A stretch of DNA of 7,215 nucleotides. It comes from an uncultured candidate division Zixibacteria bacterium (GTDB lineage: Bacteria; Zixibacteria; MSB-5A5; GN15; FEB-12). A program made the translations under genes and the position numbers. Positions 1 to 7,154 of the stretch are shown here, piece after piece. Below the pieces are notes generated by a model. That model saw only the letters and a program-made list of their open reading frames with translations, did no database searches and was not told the DNA's origin. Location of the stretch: positions 1-7,215 of the forward strand of contig CAJVYT010000219.1 in assembly GCA_913009765.1 (NCBI GenBank), in the 5' to 3' direction. Position 1 is the stretch's first letter. Every line of letters starts with the position of its first letter.

Positions 1-26
1 AGTTCAGACGTGTGCTCTTCCGATCT
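1..26. other. Illumina TruSeq adapter (read-2 side), not biological
   Basis: The first 26 bases match the 3' end of the Illumina TruSeq read-2 adapter, ending in the universal GCTCTTCCGATCT. The permease reading frame becomes sensible immediately after it. This is sequencing-library sequence left in the assembly and should be trimmed. Confidence 0.98.
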
Positions 27-310
27 CTATTCCGGGAGCAATTATCGCATTTATTATAATTGGTGCTCCACTGGGTATTATGTCTAAGAAAAAAGGAATG
101 GGGATAGCAATTACTATTTCAATTATTCTTTTTATTTTCTATTGGGCATCATTAATTGCCGGTGAAGATATAGCTGACCGCGGTTTGCTTTCTCCATTTT
201 GGTCAATGTGGGGAGCAAACTTTATTATAGGTTTTATTGGAATCTATCTGTTGTATTTAGTCGTAACAGAAAAACCTATTTTCAGTTACTTTCGGAAAAA
301 GAGAAAATGA
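27..310 (+). CDS. LptF/LptG-family LPS export permease, C-terminal part (5' end missing)
   Basis: This is the 3' end of a YjgP/YjgQ (LptF/LptG) permease, an inner-membrane subunit of the LptB2FG ABC transporter that extracts lipopolysaccharide and passes it to the periplasmic bridge. The frame is open from the adapter junction; whole codons start at 29 and give 93 visible residues, against roughly 350-400 for the family. The internal ATG at 80 is not the true start, because in-frame sequence before it reads as family-like (IPGAIIAFIIIGAPLGI, a transmembrane stretch then the P-L-x-I loop). Two further hydrophobic segments flank GEDIADRGLLSPFWSMW, which matches the family pattern G-E-x-x-x-x-R-G-L-x-x-P-x-x-x-M-W before the last helix. 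The stop TGA overlaps the next gene's ATG. Position as first of the pair suggests lptF, but F and G cannot be separated safely from this fragment. Confidence 0.9.
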
Positions 311-1395
311 TACTTTTTAAAAAATTAGACAGATATATTCTCAAGCTCTTTTTCATTACACTAATAGTTGTGATAATTTCTATAGGTGTAATGATAATTG
401 TTATCAATCTAGTTGAACTGCTCAGAAATTTTATTGATAATAATGTTCCTTTAGATCAAATAGTAGAATACTATCTGTATTTTGGGGGATGGGTACTCAA
501 ACTGTTCTTTCCGGTGTTTGTGCTGCTTGCAACTCTTTTCTCTCTATCTTATTTAGCCAAAAACAATGAAATTTTAGCTATGAAAGCCTCCGGTTTGTCA
601 CTCTATCGTATTACAGCACCAATTTTGATAGTTGTACTTATTTTATCAGCCGGGCATTTTTATTACAATGAATATATCTTTCCGCCTGCAAATAAACGAT
701 TGGTAGAAATTAAAGAGTTTAATATAAAAAAACGCTCCAAACGAAGATATGATCAAGTAACAAATATTTATCGTCAAATATCCCCGGGTAATTTTTATAC
801 TATCTCTGTGTTTTATGTGTCAAAACGTGACGGCAAAGATTTTAAGCTCTATCAAACAAAAAATAACAGTTTAAAAAAACTTATTATAGCTTCTAATATT
901 ACATATACTGATTATCGTTGGGTTGCCCGTAATGGATTTGTCCGAACTTTCGAAGATTCTGTTCAGCATTCTTTTGTAGAATTTGATTCGCTTTATTTAG
1001 ATCAGATAAAAGACAAACCGACTGATTTTTCTCGCAGAGTCGGCAATCCGGAGGATATGGGACTTGATGGACTCAAAGAATATATCGCTCTTATGAAACG
1101 AACCGGCGGACCTCATATTAGAGAATCTATTGACCTACAGATTAAATACGCCTATCCGCTGGCATCATTTATTGTCGTGCTGTTGTCGATTCCGTTTGCA
1201 GCAAATCCCCGTAAAGGCGGAATAGCTGTCTCTTTTTCAAGCGGAGCATTAATCGCATTGATTTATTTTGTTTTGTTTAAAGTTCTGCAGTCTGCAGGAT
1301 ACAATGAAAAAGTTCCCGATTACATAGCTATTTGGGGAGTCAATGGGCTGTTTTTTCTTTTCGGTCTTATAGGACTTATCAGAGCGAGGAAATAA
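307..1395 (+). CDS. lptG: LptF/LptG-family LPS export permease (LptG-like)
   Basis: This is a complete permease of 362 residues, normal for LptG/YjgQ, which partners LptF and the LptB ATPase in lipopolysaccharide export. I chose the ATG at 307 because it overlaps the previous stop (ATGA) and begins MILFKKLDRYILKLF, a typical N-terminus of basic residues before the first helix. An in-frame ATG at 199 lies inside the upstream gene and gives an unrelated leader. Three membrane helices lie at about 16-39, 57-83 and 101-120. Next comes a hydrophilic region of about 125-275, expected to be the periplasmic jellyroll, then three helices at about 282-299, 307-328 and 336-358. N86-S98 (NNEILAMKASGLS) fits the conserved E-x-x-A-M-(K/R)-x-S-G cytoplasmic coupling segment that contacts LptB. 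No LptB gene is visible. The F/G label rests on order and on the C-terminal LQSAGYNEKVPDY region, so the symbol is tentative; the family is secure. Confidence 0.9.
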   Translation: MILFKKLDRYILKLFFITLIVVIISIGVMIIVINLVELLRNFIDNNVPLDQIVEYYLYFGGWVLKLFFPVFVLLATLFSLSYLAKNNEILAMKASGLSLYRITAPILIVVLILSAGHFYYNEYIFPPANKRLVEIKEFNIKKRSKRRYDQVTNIYRQISPGNFYTISVFYVSKRDGKDFKLYQTKNNSLKKLIIASNITYTDYRWVARNGFVRTFEDSVQHSFVEFDSLYLDQIKDKPTDFSRRVGNPEDMGLDGLKEYIALMKRTGGPHIRESIDLQIKYAYPLASFIVVLLSIPFAANPRKGGIAVSFSSGALIALIYFVLFKVLQSAGYNEKVPDYIAIWGVNGLFFLFGLIGLIRARK

Positions 1396-1883
1396 TGGTA
1401 ATAATCATTAGAGGTCCATCGGGAGCAGGGAAATCAACCGCCTGCAAAGAACTGGCGAAACGGCACAAACCGTCAATTGTTATATCGCTTGATGATATCC
1501 GTCATTGGAGAACCGACTGGACATTTTCAGATAATGAAGAATCGCTCGCATTACAATCGGCAGCATCAACAGCACAATTATATCACGACAACGGTTACAC
1601 GGTTTTTATCGACCATGTTTTTTTGAACCGATGGGAGTATGACAAATTTGTTGAATCAGTTGATGTTGATGAATCTGAAATTAAGTTATTTACGCTAATA
1701 GCAGATTTAGGTATTCTCATGAGCAGAGACAGCGGTTTACCGGATAATTTGAAAATGGGAAAAAGAGTTGAAACACTTTACGACGAATTTAAAAACTCTG
1801 ATGAAGATAGAGGGGTTTTGATAGATACTTCAGCCATGTCTGTCGAAGAAGTGGTTGCTTTAATACATACTGAATACTTGTAG
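1395..1883 (+). CDS. Small P-loop ATP-binding kinase (AAA_33-like), substrate unknown
   Basis: A 162-residue nucleotide-binding protein that probably transfers phosphate from ATP to a small molecule. The Walker A motif is G7-P-S-G-A-G-K-S-T15, right at the N-terminus after a hydrophobic beta strand (VIIIR). S31-L-D-D-I-R36 is the usual second-strand acidic segment of AAA_33/AAA_18-type small kinases. F71-I-D-H74 resembles a Walker B strand end. Arginines around 111 and 124 sit where lid arginines usually lie. The C-terminal R139-G-V-L-I-D-T-S followed by S-V-E-E-V-V is also typical of the family. I chose the ATG at 1395, which overlaps the permease stop as TAATG, has GAGGA four bases upstream and places Walker A correctly. 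An in-frame ATG at 1332 would add a meaningless leader from inside lptG. The overlap suggests coupled translation with the permease genes. Relatives include chloramphenicol phosphotransferase and zeta-toxin-like kinases; the substrate cannot be read from the sequence. Confidence 0.85.
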   Translation: MVIIIRGPSGAGKSTACKELAKRHKPSIVISLDDIRHWRTDWTFSDNEESLALQSAASTAQLYHDNGYTVFIDHVFLNRWEYDKFVESVDVDESEIKLFTLIADLGILMSRDSGLPDNLKMGKRVETLYDEFKNSDEDRGVLIDTSAMSVEEVVALIHTEYL

Positions 1884-1961
1884 GACAGAACCCCGCCAAG
1901 GCGGACTGAAAGCCTTTAGTGGTTCTGCCATTGATGGCGGAAATGCTAAAGAATTCCCGCC
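1884..1961. repeat. Intergenic folded repeat element A (branched hairpin)
   Basis: Dense nested inverted repeats start one base after the kinase stop. CAGAACC (1886-1892) pairs with GGTTCTG (1921-1927). Inside that stem are CCGCC (1893-1897) with GGCGG (1900-1904), and an imperfect ACTGAAAG/TTTAGT arm (1905-1920), giving a three-way junction. Downstream, GCCAT (1927-1931) pairs with ATGGC (1934-1938). As an alternative, GGCGG (1936-1940) pairs with CCGCC (1957-1961) and CTTTAG (1914-1919) with CTAAAG (1946-1951). No open frame or T-run is present. It looks like a dispersed intergenic repeat; that it is multicopy is inferred, since only one copy is in the window. Confidence 0.6.
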
Positions 1962-1981
1962 CTATTGAAAAAGATGATATC

Positions 1982-2036
1982 GTAGGGAGCAGGCTTGCCT
2001 GTTCCGTTTAGAGGTTTGGGCATGCCCAAACCCTAC
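1982..2036. repeat. Intergenic folded repeat element B (GTAGGG-bounded, two inner hairpins)
   Basis: The outer stem GTAGGG (1982-1987) pairs with CCCTAC (2031-2036). Inside are a hairpin GAGCAGGC/GCCTGTTC with a TT loop (1988-2005, one G-T wobble) and a perfect 20-base palindrome of half-site GGTTTGGGCA (2013-2032), which shares two bases with the outer stem. Bacterial genomes with many intergenic repeats often carry GTAGGG-GCAGGC-TT-GCCTG sequences of this type. It has the same layout as element A without sharing sequence, and it runs up to the ribosome-binding site of the next gene. Confidence 0.65.
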
Positions 2037-2057
2037 AAAAGAATTGAAAGAGAAAAA

Positions 2058-2549
2058 ATGGATTTTAAACATGCTGTAAAAAAACAATATCAGGCATCAC
2101 TTACAATGCTTGGACAAGCAATCGAAAATTGTCCCGACTCACTCTGGATTGACCAATCATACGCTAATAAATTTTGGCATATTGCATTCCACACACTTTA
2201 CTTTACTGATTTCTATACTCAAAAATCTGAAAAAGAATTTGTGAAATGGGAAAAACACAAAGACGGCTTTGAATTTTTAGACCGTCTCCCCGAACAAGAA
2301 CCGATACCTATTGAAGATGTCTATACCAAAAAAGAAGTCTTAGAATATTATAACTACATTGTCGATGATTTACATGCTCGTATCGACTCAACCGATATGG
2401 AAGCAGACTCCGGTGTGTCTTGGATACCGTTTCAAAAGTTTGAACTGCAGATACATAATATAAAACATATCCAGCACCATGTTGGTATGATGTTTGAACG
2501 TCTCCGTAATAACGATATAGATGTCGAGTGGGCAAGACGGGAGGGGTAG
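2058..2549 (+). CDS. DinB-superfamily protein with complete His metal-site pattern
   Basis: A 163-residue helical protein of the DinB/YfiT-like four-helix-bundle superfamily. Members often bind a divalent metal through three histidines; many are thiol-dependent transferases or have no known role. Candidate ligands are in the usual places: H41-I-A-F-H45 in the second helix and H137-I-Q-H-H141 in the last long helix (within H133-N-I-K-H-I-Q-H-H), the typical H-x3-H. The length matches the family. I chose the ATG at 2058, preceded by AGAG at 2049-2052 and starting MDFKHAVKKQYQ, the first bundle helix. An in-frame ATG at 1995 would add 21 residues encoded by repeat element B and is very unlikely to be genuine. 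The gene stands 174 bases after the kinase with repeats between, so it may or may not share that transcript. The substrate is unknown. Confidence 0.85.
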   Translation: MDFKHAVKKQYQASLTMLGQAIENCPDSLWIDQSYANKFWHIAFHTLYFTDFYTQKSEKEFVKWEKHKDGFEFLDRLPEQEPIPIEDVYTKKEVLEYYNYIVDDLHARIDSTDMEADSGVSWIPFQKFELQIHNIKHIQHHVGMMFERLRNNDIDVEWARREG

Positions 2550-2550
2550 G

Positions 2551-2590
2551 AATTTGTAGGTCAGAAGCCCTGCACTTCTGACGAATTCTG
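2551..2590. repeat. Intergenic hairpin repeat C (GTCAGAAG stem)
   Basis: A perfect 8-base stem GTCAGAAG (2560-2567) / CTTCTGAC (2575-2582) with a 7-base loop, followed by GAATTC. It begins just after the DinB stop. There is no T-run on either side, so a rho-independent terminator is not supported. It resembles dispersed repeats of the GTAGGTCAGAAG type rather than a unique regulator. Confidence 0.55.
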
Positions 2591-2617
2591 GATTCCCAAT
2601 CAAGTTGGGAATGACAT
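2586..2617. repeat. Intergenic hairpin repeat D (ATTCCCAA stem ending ATGACAT)
   Basis: A perfect 8-base stem ATTCCCAA (2592-2599) / TTGGGAAT (2605-2612) with loop TCAAG, starting TTCTGG and ending ATGACAT. It is close in form to the widespread intergenic repeat TGGATTCCCGC...GCGGGAATGACA found in many bacteria. It directly abuts repeat C, leaving about 36 bases before the next start codon. Confidence 0.6.
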
Positions 2618-2640
2618 TATGTTAATATTGTATAAATAAA

Positions 2641-2645
2641 AAGGA
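2641..2645 (+). promoter_or_regulatory. Shine-Dalgarno site of the DUF6602-like gene
   Basis: AAGGA stands eight bases before the ATG at 2654 and fixes that start. A TATAAA (2631-2636) just upstream could be a -10 element, but no convincing -35 lies at the right distance. Confidence 0.65.
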
Positions 2646-2653
2646 ATCAGTAA

Positions 2654-3940
2654 ATGATTGAAACTGTAGCGTCACTTATTGAAGAACTTAAAAATCAAGA
2701 ATTAATAATCTTGGATAAATTTGCTCTAAAGCATGCACCAACTATTGGTGAAATGTATGAAGGTCTAACCTCGGATATTTTGAAAAAGGCAATTCCCCCA
2801 CACCTAGGACTACAATTTGTATCAGGTGTTATTTATGATAATTCAGAAAAAATGACAAAACAAATAGACTGTATGCTTGTAAAAGGAGAAGGTATAGAAA
2901 TTCCACATACGGGAAAATATAAATGGCATATTAAAGATGTACTAGTTGTTTTTGAAGTAAAAAAGACACTATATTCAAAAGATTTAGAAGATGCATTTAA
3001 GAATTCAAGCAGTGTTCATGAATGTTTTGGAAGATACTTTAATTCTGGCGAATGTGAATTTGAGTTAGATTCTAGTTTGCTTAAAAGAAATTTTTCTGAA
3101 ATTACAAGAATTGTACCACCAGATTATTCTAAATTAAACCAATTAGATTATTCTTTAGAGATGATTTATCATATTTTACTTATGGAGCAAGTCTCTCCGA
3201 TAAGAATAGTATTAGGGTATCATGGTTTTAAATCAGAATATAATTTTCGTAAATCTATGATAGAATTTTTGGGTGATAATCTATTATCAAAAGGTTTTGG
3301 AGTGGGAAGTTTCCCTCAATTAATAATTTCTGACAAATTTTCTCTATTAAAAATAAATGGTTGTCCATATACCATTCCAATGCAAGATGACTATTGGGAT
3401 TTCTATGTTTCTACTTCGACGAAGCCTATAAAATTGATTCTTGAATTTATTTGGACAAAATTGGCTAAAGATTACTCTTTAGGTGGTCTTTGGGGTGAAG
3501 ATTTAAAAATTGAACAATTGAATAAATTTATTTCGGGTAAATCTATAAAAAAGGGGAAATTTTATGGGTGGGATTATAAGATTGCTGAAATAAGTAAAGC
3601 TAAATTGGAAGAAATAATTGATGAAAAAGAATGGTCTCCTACATTTTTAGATGAACCTCAATTTGTGATAATCAATAAATTATGTTATGAATCAAAAGTA
3701 AATATCAATGATCCTGATATTGTCAAATACATTGAATCAAAAGGATGGCAAGAGAAAGAGTTTGTGCAATCTCTTTTAGATACATCTTTGGTTGCTCTTG
3801 ATAAAAATTGTCTAGTTTTAATAACTGATGCCTGTCAATGTGCAATTCTTTCTGATGGTAAGTTTGTTGCGGGTGAAAATAATTCTGGTAGATTTACTCG
3901 GTGGATGGATAAGAACATTATTGAAAATAATAATGAGTAA
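2654..3940 (+). CDS. Orphan protein with DUF6602 / PD-(D/E)XK-like N-terminal domain
   Basis: A 428-residue protein with no signal peptide or membrane segment. Residues about 25-130 resemble DUF6602 and related PD-(D/E)XK nuclease folds. G32-E-M-Y-E36 begins a helix, Q70-I-D72 lies at the end of a strand, and F100-E-V-K103 lies in the next strand, giving a plausible E36/D72/E101/K103 metal site. Residues about 150-330 contain hydrophobic strand-like stretches I cannot assign. Residues about 340-425 look like a helical, possibly winged-helix segment ending in a short beta region (LVLITDACQC, SDGKFVAG, then GRFTRWMD). The gene is intact, well framed and has a clear ribosome-binding site. Hand counts of two 60-base lines give about 30% G+C, against about 45-57% in sampled lines of ahcY and metK. 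It stands alone between repeats and a terminator. DUF6602-type domains are mostly uncharacterised; a restriction or phage-defence nuclease role is inference. It could also be a non-catalytic nucleic-acid-binding protein. Confidence 0.6.
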   Translation: MIETVASLIEELKNQELIILDKFALKHAPTIGEMYEGLTSDILKKAIPPHLGLQFVSGVIYDNSEKMTKQIDCMLVKGEGIEIPHTGKYKWHIKDVLVVFEVKKTLYSKDLEDAFKNSSSVHECFGRYFNSGECEFELDSSLLKRNFSEITRIVPPDYSKLNQLDYSLEMIYHILLMEQVSPIRIVLGYHGFKSEYNFRKSMIEFLGDNLLSKGFGVGSFPQLIISDKFSLLKINGCPYTIPMQDDYWDFYVSTSTKPIKLILEFIWTKLAKDYSLGGLWGEDLKIEQLNKFISGKSIKKGKFYGWDYKIAEISKAKLEEIIDEKEWSPTFLDEPQFVIINKLCYESKVNINDPDIVKYIESKGWQEKEFVQSLLDTSLVALDKNCLVLITDACQCAILSDGKFVAGENNSGRFTRWMDKNIIENNNE

Positions 3941-3993
3941 GTCTTTTCATTGAATATTATGTCAGTGATTTTTTTATCTGGAAAGTGAATAAT

Positions 3994-4031
3994 AAAAAAA
4001 AGAGCGGTGATAAAAACCGCTCTTTTTTTTT
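3994..4031. terminator. Bidirectional rho-independent terminator
   Basis: A-tract plus AGAGCGGT (3994-4008) pairs with ACCGCTCT plus T-tract (4016-4030), a perfect 15-bp stem with a 7-base loop and nine Ts at 4023-4031. The flanking A- and T-tracts make it work on both strands. It lies between two convergent genes, 53 bases after the orphan gene's stop and 58 bases past the ahcY stop on the minus strand, and probably ends both transcripts. Confidence 0.93.
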
Positions 4032-4038
4032 GAACATA

Positions 4039-4062
4039 CTTCGACTTCGCTCAGCATGACAT
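4039..4062. repeat. Intergenic repeat E (CTTCGACTTCGCTCAGCATGACA type)
   Basis: The stretch beginning CTTCGACTTCGCTCAG and ending CATGACAT belongs to a very common type of dispersed intergenic repeat seen in unrelated bacterial genomes, usually written in reverse as TGTCATGCTGAGCGAAG. It sits between the shared terminator and the ahcY stop. Only one copy is in the window, so its multicopy nature is from general knowledge. Confidence 0.6.
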
Positions 4063-4089
4063 ATTTATAAAACAGTTATCGGACTACTG

Positions 4090-5352
<1,263 letters not shown>

Positions 5353-6513
5353 TTATGCATCCTTTGCAAGTAATTTTGCTTTGTTGGTTTGTTCCCATGT
5401 GAACTCTTTTTCGGTTCTACCAAAATGACCATAGGCGGCAGATTTCCCGTAGATAGGTCTGAGCAGATTAAGAGTTTTAATAATTCCTCTTGGGGTCATA
5501 TCAAAATGTTTATTTATCAGTTGTACAATTCTTTTTTCCGGGACTTTATTTGTTTTGTCCGTAAATACCATGAGTGAAACCGGTTTGGCAACACCGATAG
5601 CATAGGCAAGCTGGATAGTACATTTGTCGGCAAGTTCCGATGCGACCACATTTTTGGCAATATATCTTGCCATGTATGATGCCGAGCGGTCAACTTTGGT
5701 AGGGTCTTTTCCTGAGAATGCACCTCCGCCGTGTGATGCCATACCGCCGTAGGTATCGACAATAATTTTACGTCCGGTCATACCGGTATCAGACTGAGGT
5801 CCGCCGATAACAAATTTGCCTGTGGGGTTTACTAAAAACTTTGTCTTTTTATCAATCATCTTTTTAGGAATAATCGGCAAGATGATTTTATCAATTATTT
5901 CATTTATTGCCTTTTTGGTAATCTTTTTACCTGAACGGTCCAAAATTTCTTCGGAGTGTTGTGAAGAAATTACAACTGTGTCTACACGGTATGGTTTACC
6001 GTCTTTGTATTCAACTGTTACCTGCGACTTGCCGTCAGGTCCGAGGTATTTTAATTTGTTTGATTTTCGAACTTTGGCAAGCTGACGTGATAATTTATGT
6101 GCCAGCATGATAGGCATCGGCATAAGTTCTTTTGTCTCACGGCAGGCATATCCGGTCATAAGACCCTGATCGCCGGCACCCCCGGTGTTCACTCCCTGAG
6201 CAATGTCGGGTGACTGCATGCCGATAGCATTTAAGATTGCACAAGTATCGTAGGCAAATCCATATTTACTGTGAGTGTAACCGATATCTTTGATAACTTT
6301 CCGAACCAATCCCTGTATATCGACATATCCCTTGGTTGTAATTTCACCGCCAACGATGATAAGTCCGGCAGTTACAAATGTTTCGCAGGCGACCCGCCCT
6401 TTTTTATCCTGCTTTAAAATTGCATCTAAAACAGCATCAGAAACCTGATCACAGAGTTTATCCGGGTGACCTTCAGTTACCGATTCTGATGTAAATAAAA
6501 AGTTATTAGCCAT
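5353..6513 (-). CDS. metK: S-adenosylmethionine synthase (methionine adenosyltransferase)
   Basis: MetK makes S-adenosylmethionine from methionine and ATP, releasing phosphate and pyrophosphate. At 386 residues it matches the bacterial family (about 384 in E. coli) and shows all three domains without gaps. The N-terminal [10 protein letters not shown]16-P-D18-K carries the ATP-contacting histidine and metal-binding aspartate. G111-G-A-G-D-Q-G117 is the family signature near the active-site loop. G238-G-P-Q-S-D-T-G and the glycine-rich G262[16 protein letters not shown]278 form the P-loop-like phosphate site. The start at 6513 has GGAG seven bases upstream (6524-6521) and begins directly with the family N-terminus. 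It is the first gene of a two-gene operon with ahcY, so synthesis of the methyl donor is tied to removal of its by-product. Nothing is unusual in the protein. Confidence 0.99.
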   Translation of the reverse strand: MANNFLFTSESVTEGHPDKLCDQVSDAVLDAILKQDKKGRVACETFVTAGLIIVGGEITTKGYVDIQGLVRKVIKDIGYTHSKYGFAYDTCAILNAIGMQSPDIAQGVNTGGAGDQGLMTGYACRETKELMPMPIMLAHKLSRQLAKVRKSNKLKYLGPDGKSQVTVEYKDGKPYRVDTVVISSQHSEEILDRSGKKITKKAINEIIDKIILPIIPKKMIDKKTKFLVNPTGKFVIGGPQSDTGMTGRKIIVDTYGGMASHGGGAFSGKDPTKVDRSASYMARYIAKNVVASELADKCTIQLAYAIGVAKPVSLMVFTDKTNKVPEKRIVQLINKHFDMTPRGIIKTLNLLRPIYGKSAAYGHFGRTEKEFTWEQTNKAKLLAKDA

Positions 6514-6732
6514 CTATAATCTCCATATTGTTTTTATTTCAATCACTCAAGGGTATATATCGTAAATTTATTGAGAAATTACAACCTTTAAATATATGAT
6601 TTTTATAGAATGTTATATGTTATATCTTTGATCGGATATTCTTGTCCGACTGTTCGACAGACAGAAATGTTTGTCGTATTGGTGATTTAGTTTAGTTAAA
6701 CTATCTTACAATCGAAGATAGGTTTGGGTCAG
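6514..6732 (-). promoter_or_regulatory. metK-ahcY upstream region with several hairpins
   Basis: This 219-base gap should hold the metK promoter. A weak candidate on the minus strand is TTGTAA (6584-6579) and TATATA (6559-6554) with a long 19-base gap. Further out are clustered inverted repeats: TCGGA/TCCGA (6632-6649); CTGT-TCG-ACAG (6650-6660); a 9-base stem CGACAGACA/TGTTTGTCG around a GAAA loop (6655-6676, one G-T wobble, plus-strand sense); and a 7-base operator-like TAGTTTA-GT-TAAACTA (6688-6703). I see no SAM-I, SAM-II, SAM-IV or SAH riboswitch core. Confidence 0.4.
6701..6721 (-). terminator. Weak candidate terminator after the membrane-protein gene
   Basis: CTATCTT and AAGATAG form a 7-base stem with a 7-base loop, 11 bases after the stop of the minus-strand gene ending at 6733. 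The following sequence on that strand starts TTTAACT, a poor T-tract, and the stem is AT-rich, so termination may be weak. Without it, metK could be transcribed from further upstream. Confidence 0.35.
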
Positions 6733-7154
6733 TTAAAACAATTGACCAAACGAGCCTATCCAGTCATTGATTAAGAACTGTACCCGTCCGATAAGCAGTG
6801 ATACACGACCCATAACGGTGTAACCAAAATGAGCTCCAAAAGCAATCATAATAAACCAGATGCCGAGTTTGGCAGTAACACCCAAAGCTCCGGTATGTTC
6901 ATGCGAAAAGTAGAAATAAATAAGAGTAGAGATAACCCCGACAACAATGATAATTGCAAGCAAAGTAGCTCCAAAACCATCTCCGTTAAACAACGGAAGC
7001 ATTGTATTTTGCATTTGAGGTAAGACCAATCCATGAAGCTGTGACACAATAAAAATACCTGCAGTAATACCCATCACAAAAGCCAAAGAGATACGAGATA
7101 ACCAAGAATATTTTGTTGTAAAGCGGGTAAACATCAAAAAGCCTAATATTCCAG
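6733..7154 (-). CDS. Uncharacterised membrane protein, C-terminal part (5' end missing)
   Basis: I do not recognise a named family. The frame stays open from the stop at 6733 up to the adapter junction, giving 139 whole codons, the first of them GILGFL before the ATG at 7134. The TTG at 7137 and ATG at 7134 are therefore probably internal codons of a longer protein. Hydrophobic segments, numbered from the ATG, lie at about 13-34 (ending GIFIVSQL), 53-76 (LLAIIIVVGVISTLIYFYF) and 86-105 (LGIWFIMIAFGAHFGYTVM). They are followed by an amphipathic G-R-V-S-L-L-I-G-R-V-Q-F-L-I-N-D-W-I. The short polar link H-E-H-T-G-A-L-G before the third segment stands out. It is probably an inner-membrane protein. 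It is in the same orientation as metK and 219 bases upstream, so a functional tie to the methyl cycle is possible but not shown. Confidence 0.65.

Noticed and set aside
199..306. In-frame upstream ATG extending the second permease by 36 residues
   Set aside because: It lies wholly inside the first permease gene, and its residues (MVNVGSKLYYRFYW...) are out-of-frame translation. The ATG at 307 overlaps the upstream stop and gives a family-like N-terminus.
1332..1394. In-frame upstream ATG extending the kinase
   Set aside because: It overlaps the conserved last helix of the permease, and Walker A fits correctly only when counted from 1395.
1884..2617. CRISPR array or tRNA-like clover structure in the spacers
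   Set aside because: There are no regularly spaced direct repeats with unique spacers. The branched folds lack the T-arm, anticodon-arm sizes and CCA end of a tRNA.
2551..2617. Rho-independent terminator after the DinB gene
   Set aside because: Two stable hairpins are present, but neither is followed by a T-tract on either strand.
2654..3940. Insertion sequence or transposon carrying the orphan gene
   Set aside because: There is no transposase or integrase, no long terminal inverted repeats and no convincing target-site duplication. The shared ATGACAT at repeats D and E is only seven bases and belongs to repeat consensus ends.
6514..6732. SAM or SAH riboswitch ahead of metK
   Set aside because: I found no conserved core of the SAM-I, SAM-II, SAM-IV or SAH classes. 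The hairpins are kept only as an unexplained observation.
6733..7137. Complete membrane protein starting at TTG 7137 or ATG 7134
   Set aside because: The frame is open through to the adapter, the extra codons GILGFL are hydrophobic and plausible, and I see no clear ribosome-binding site. A longer protein cut by the contig end is more likely.
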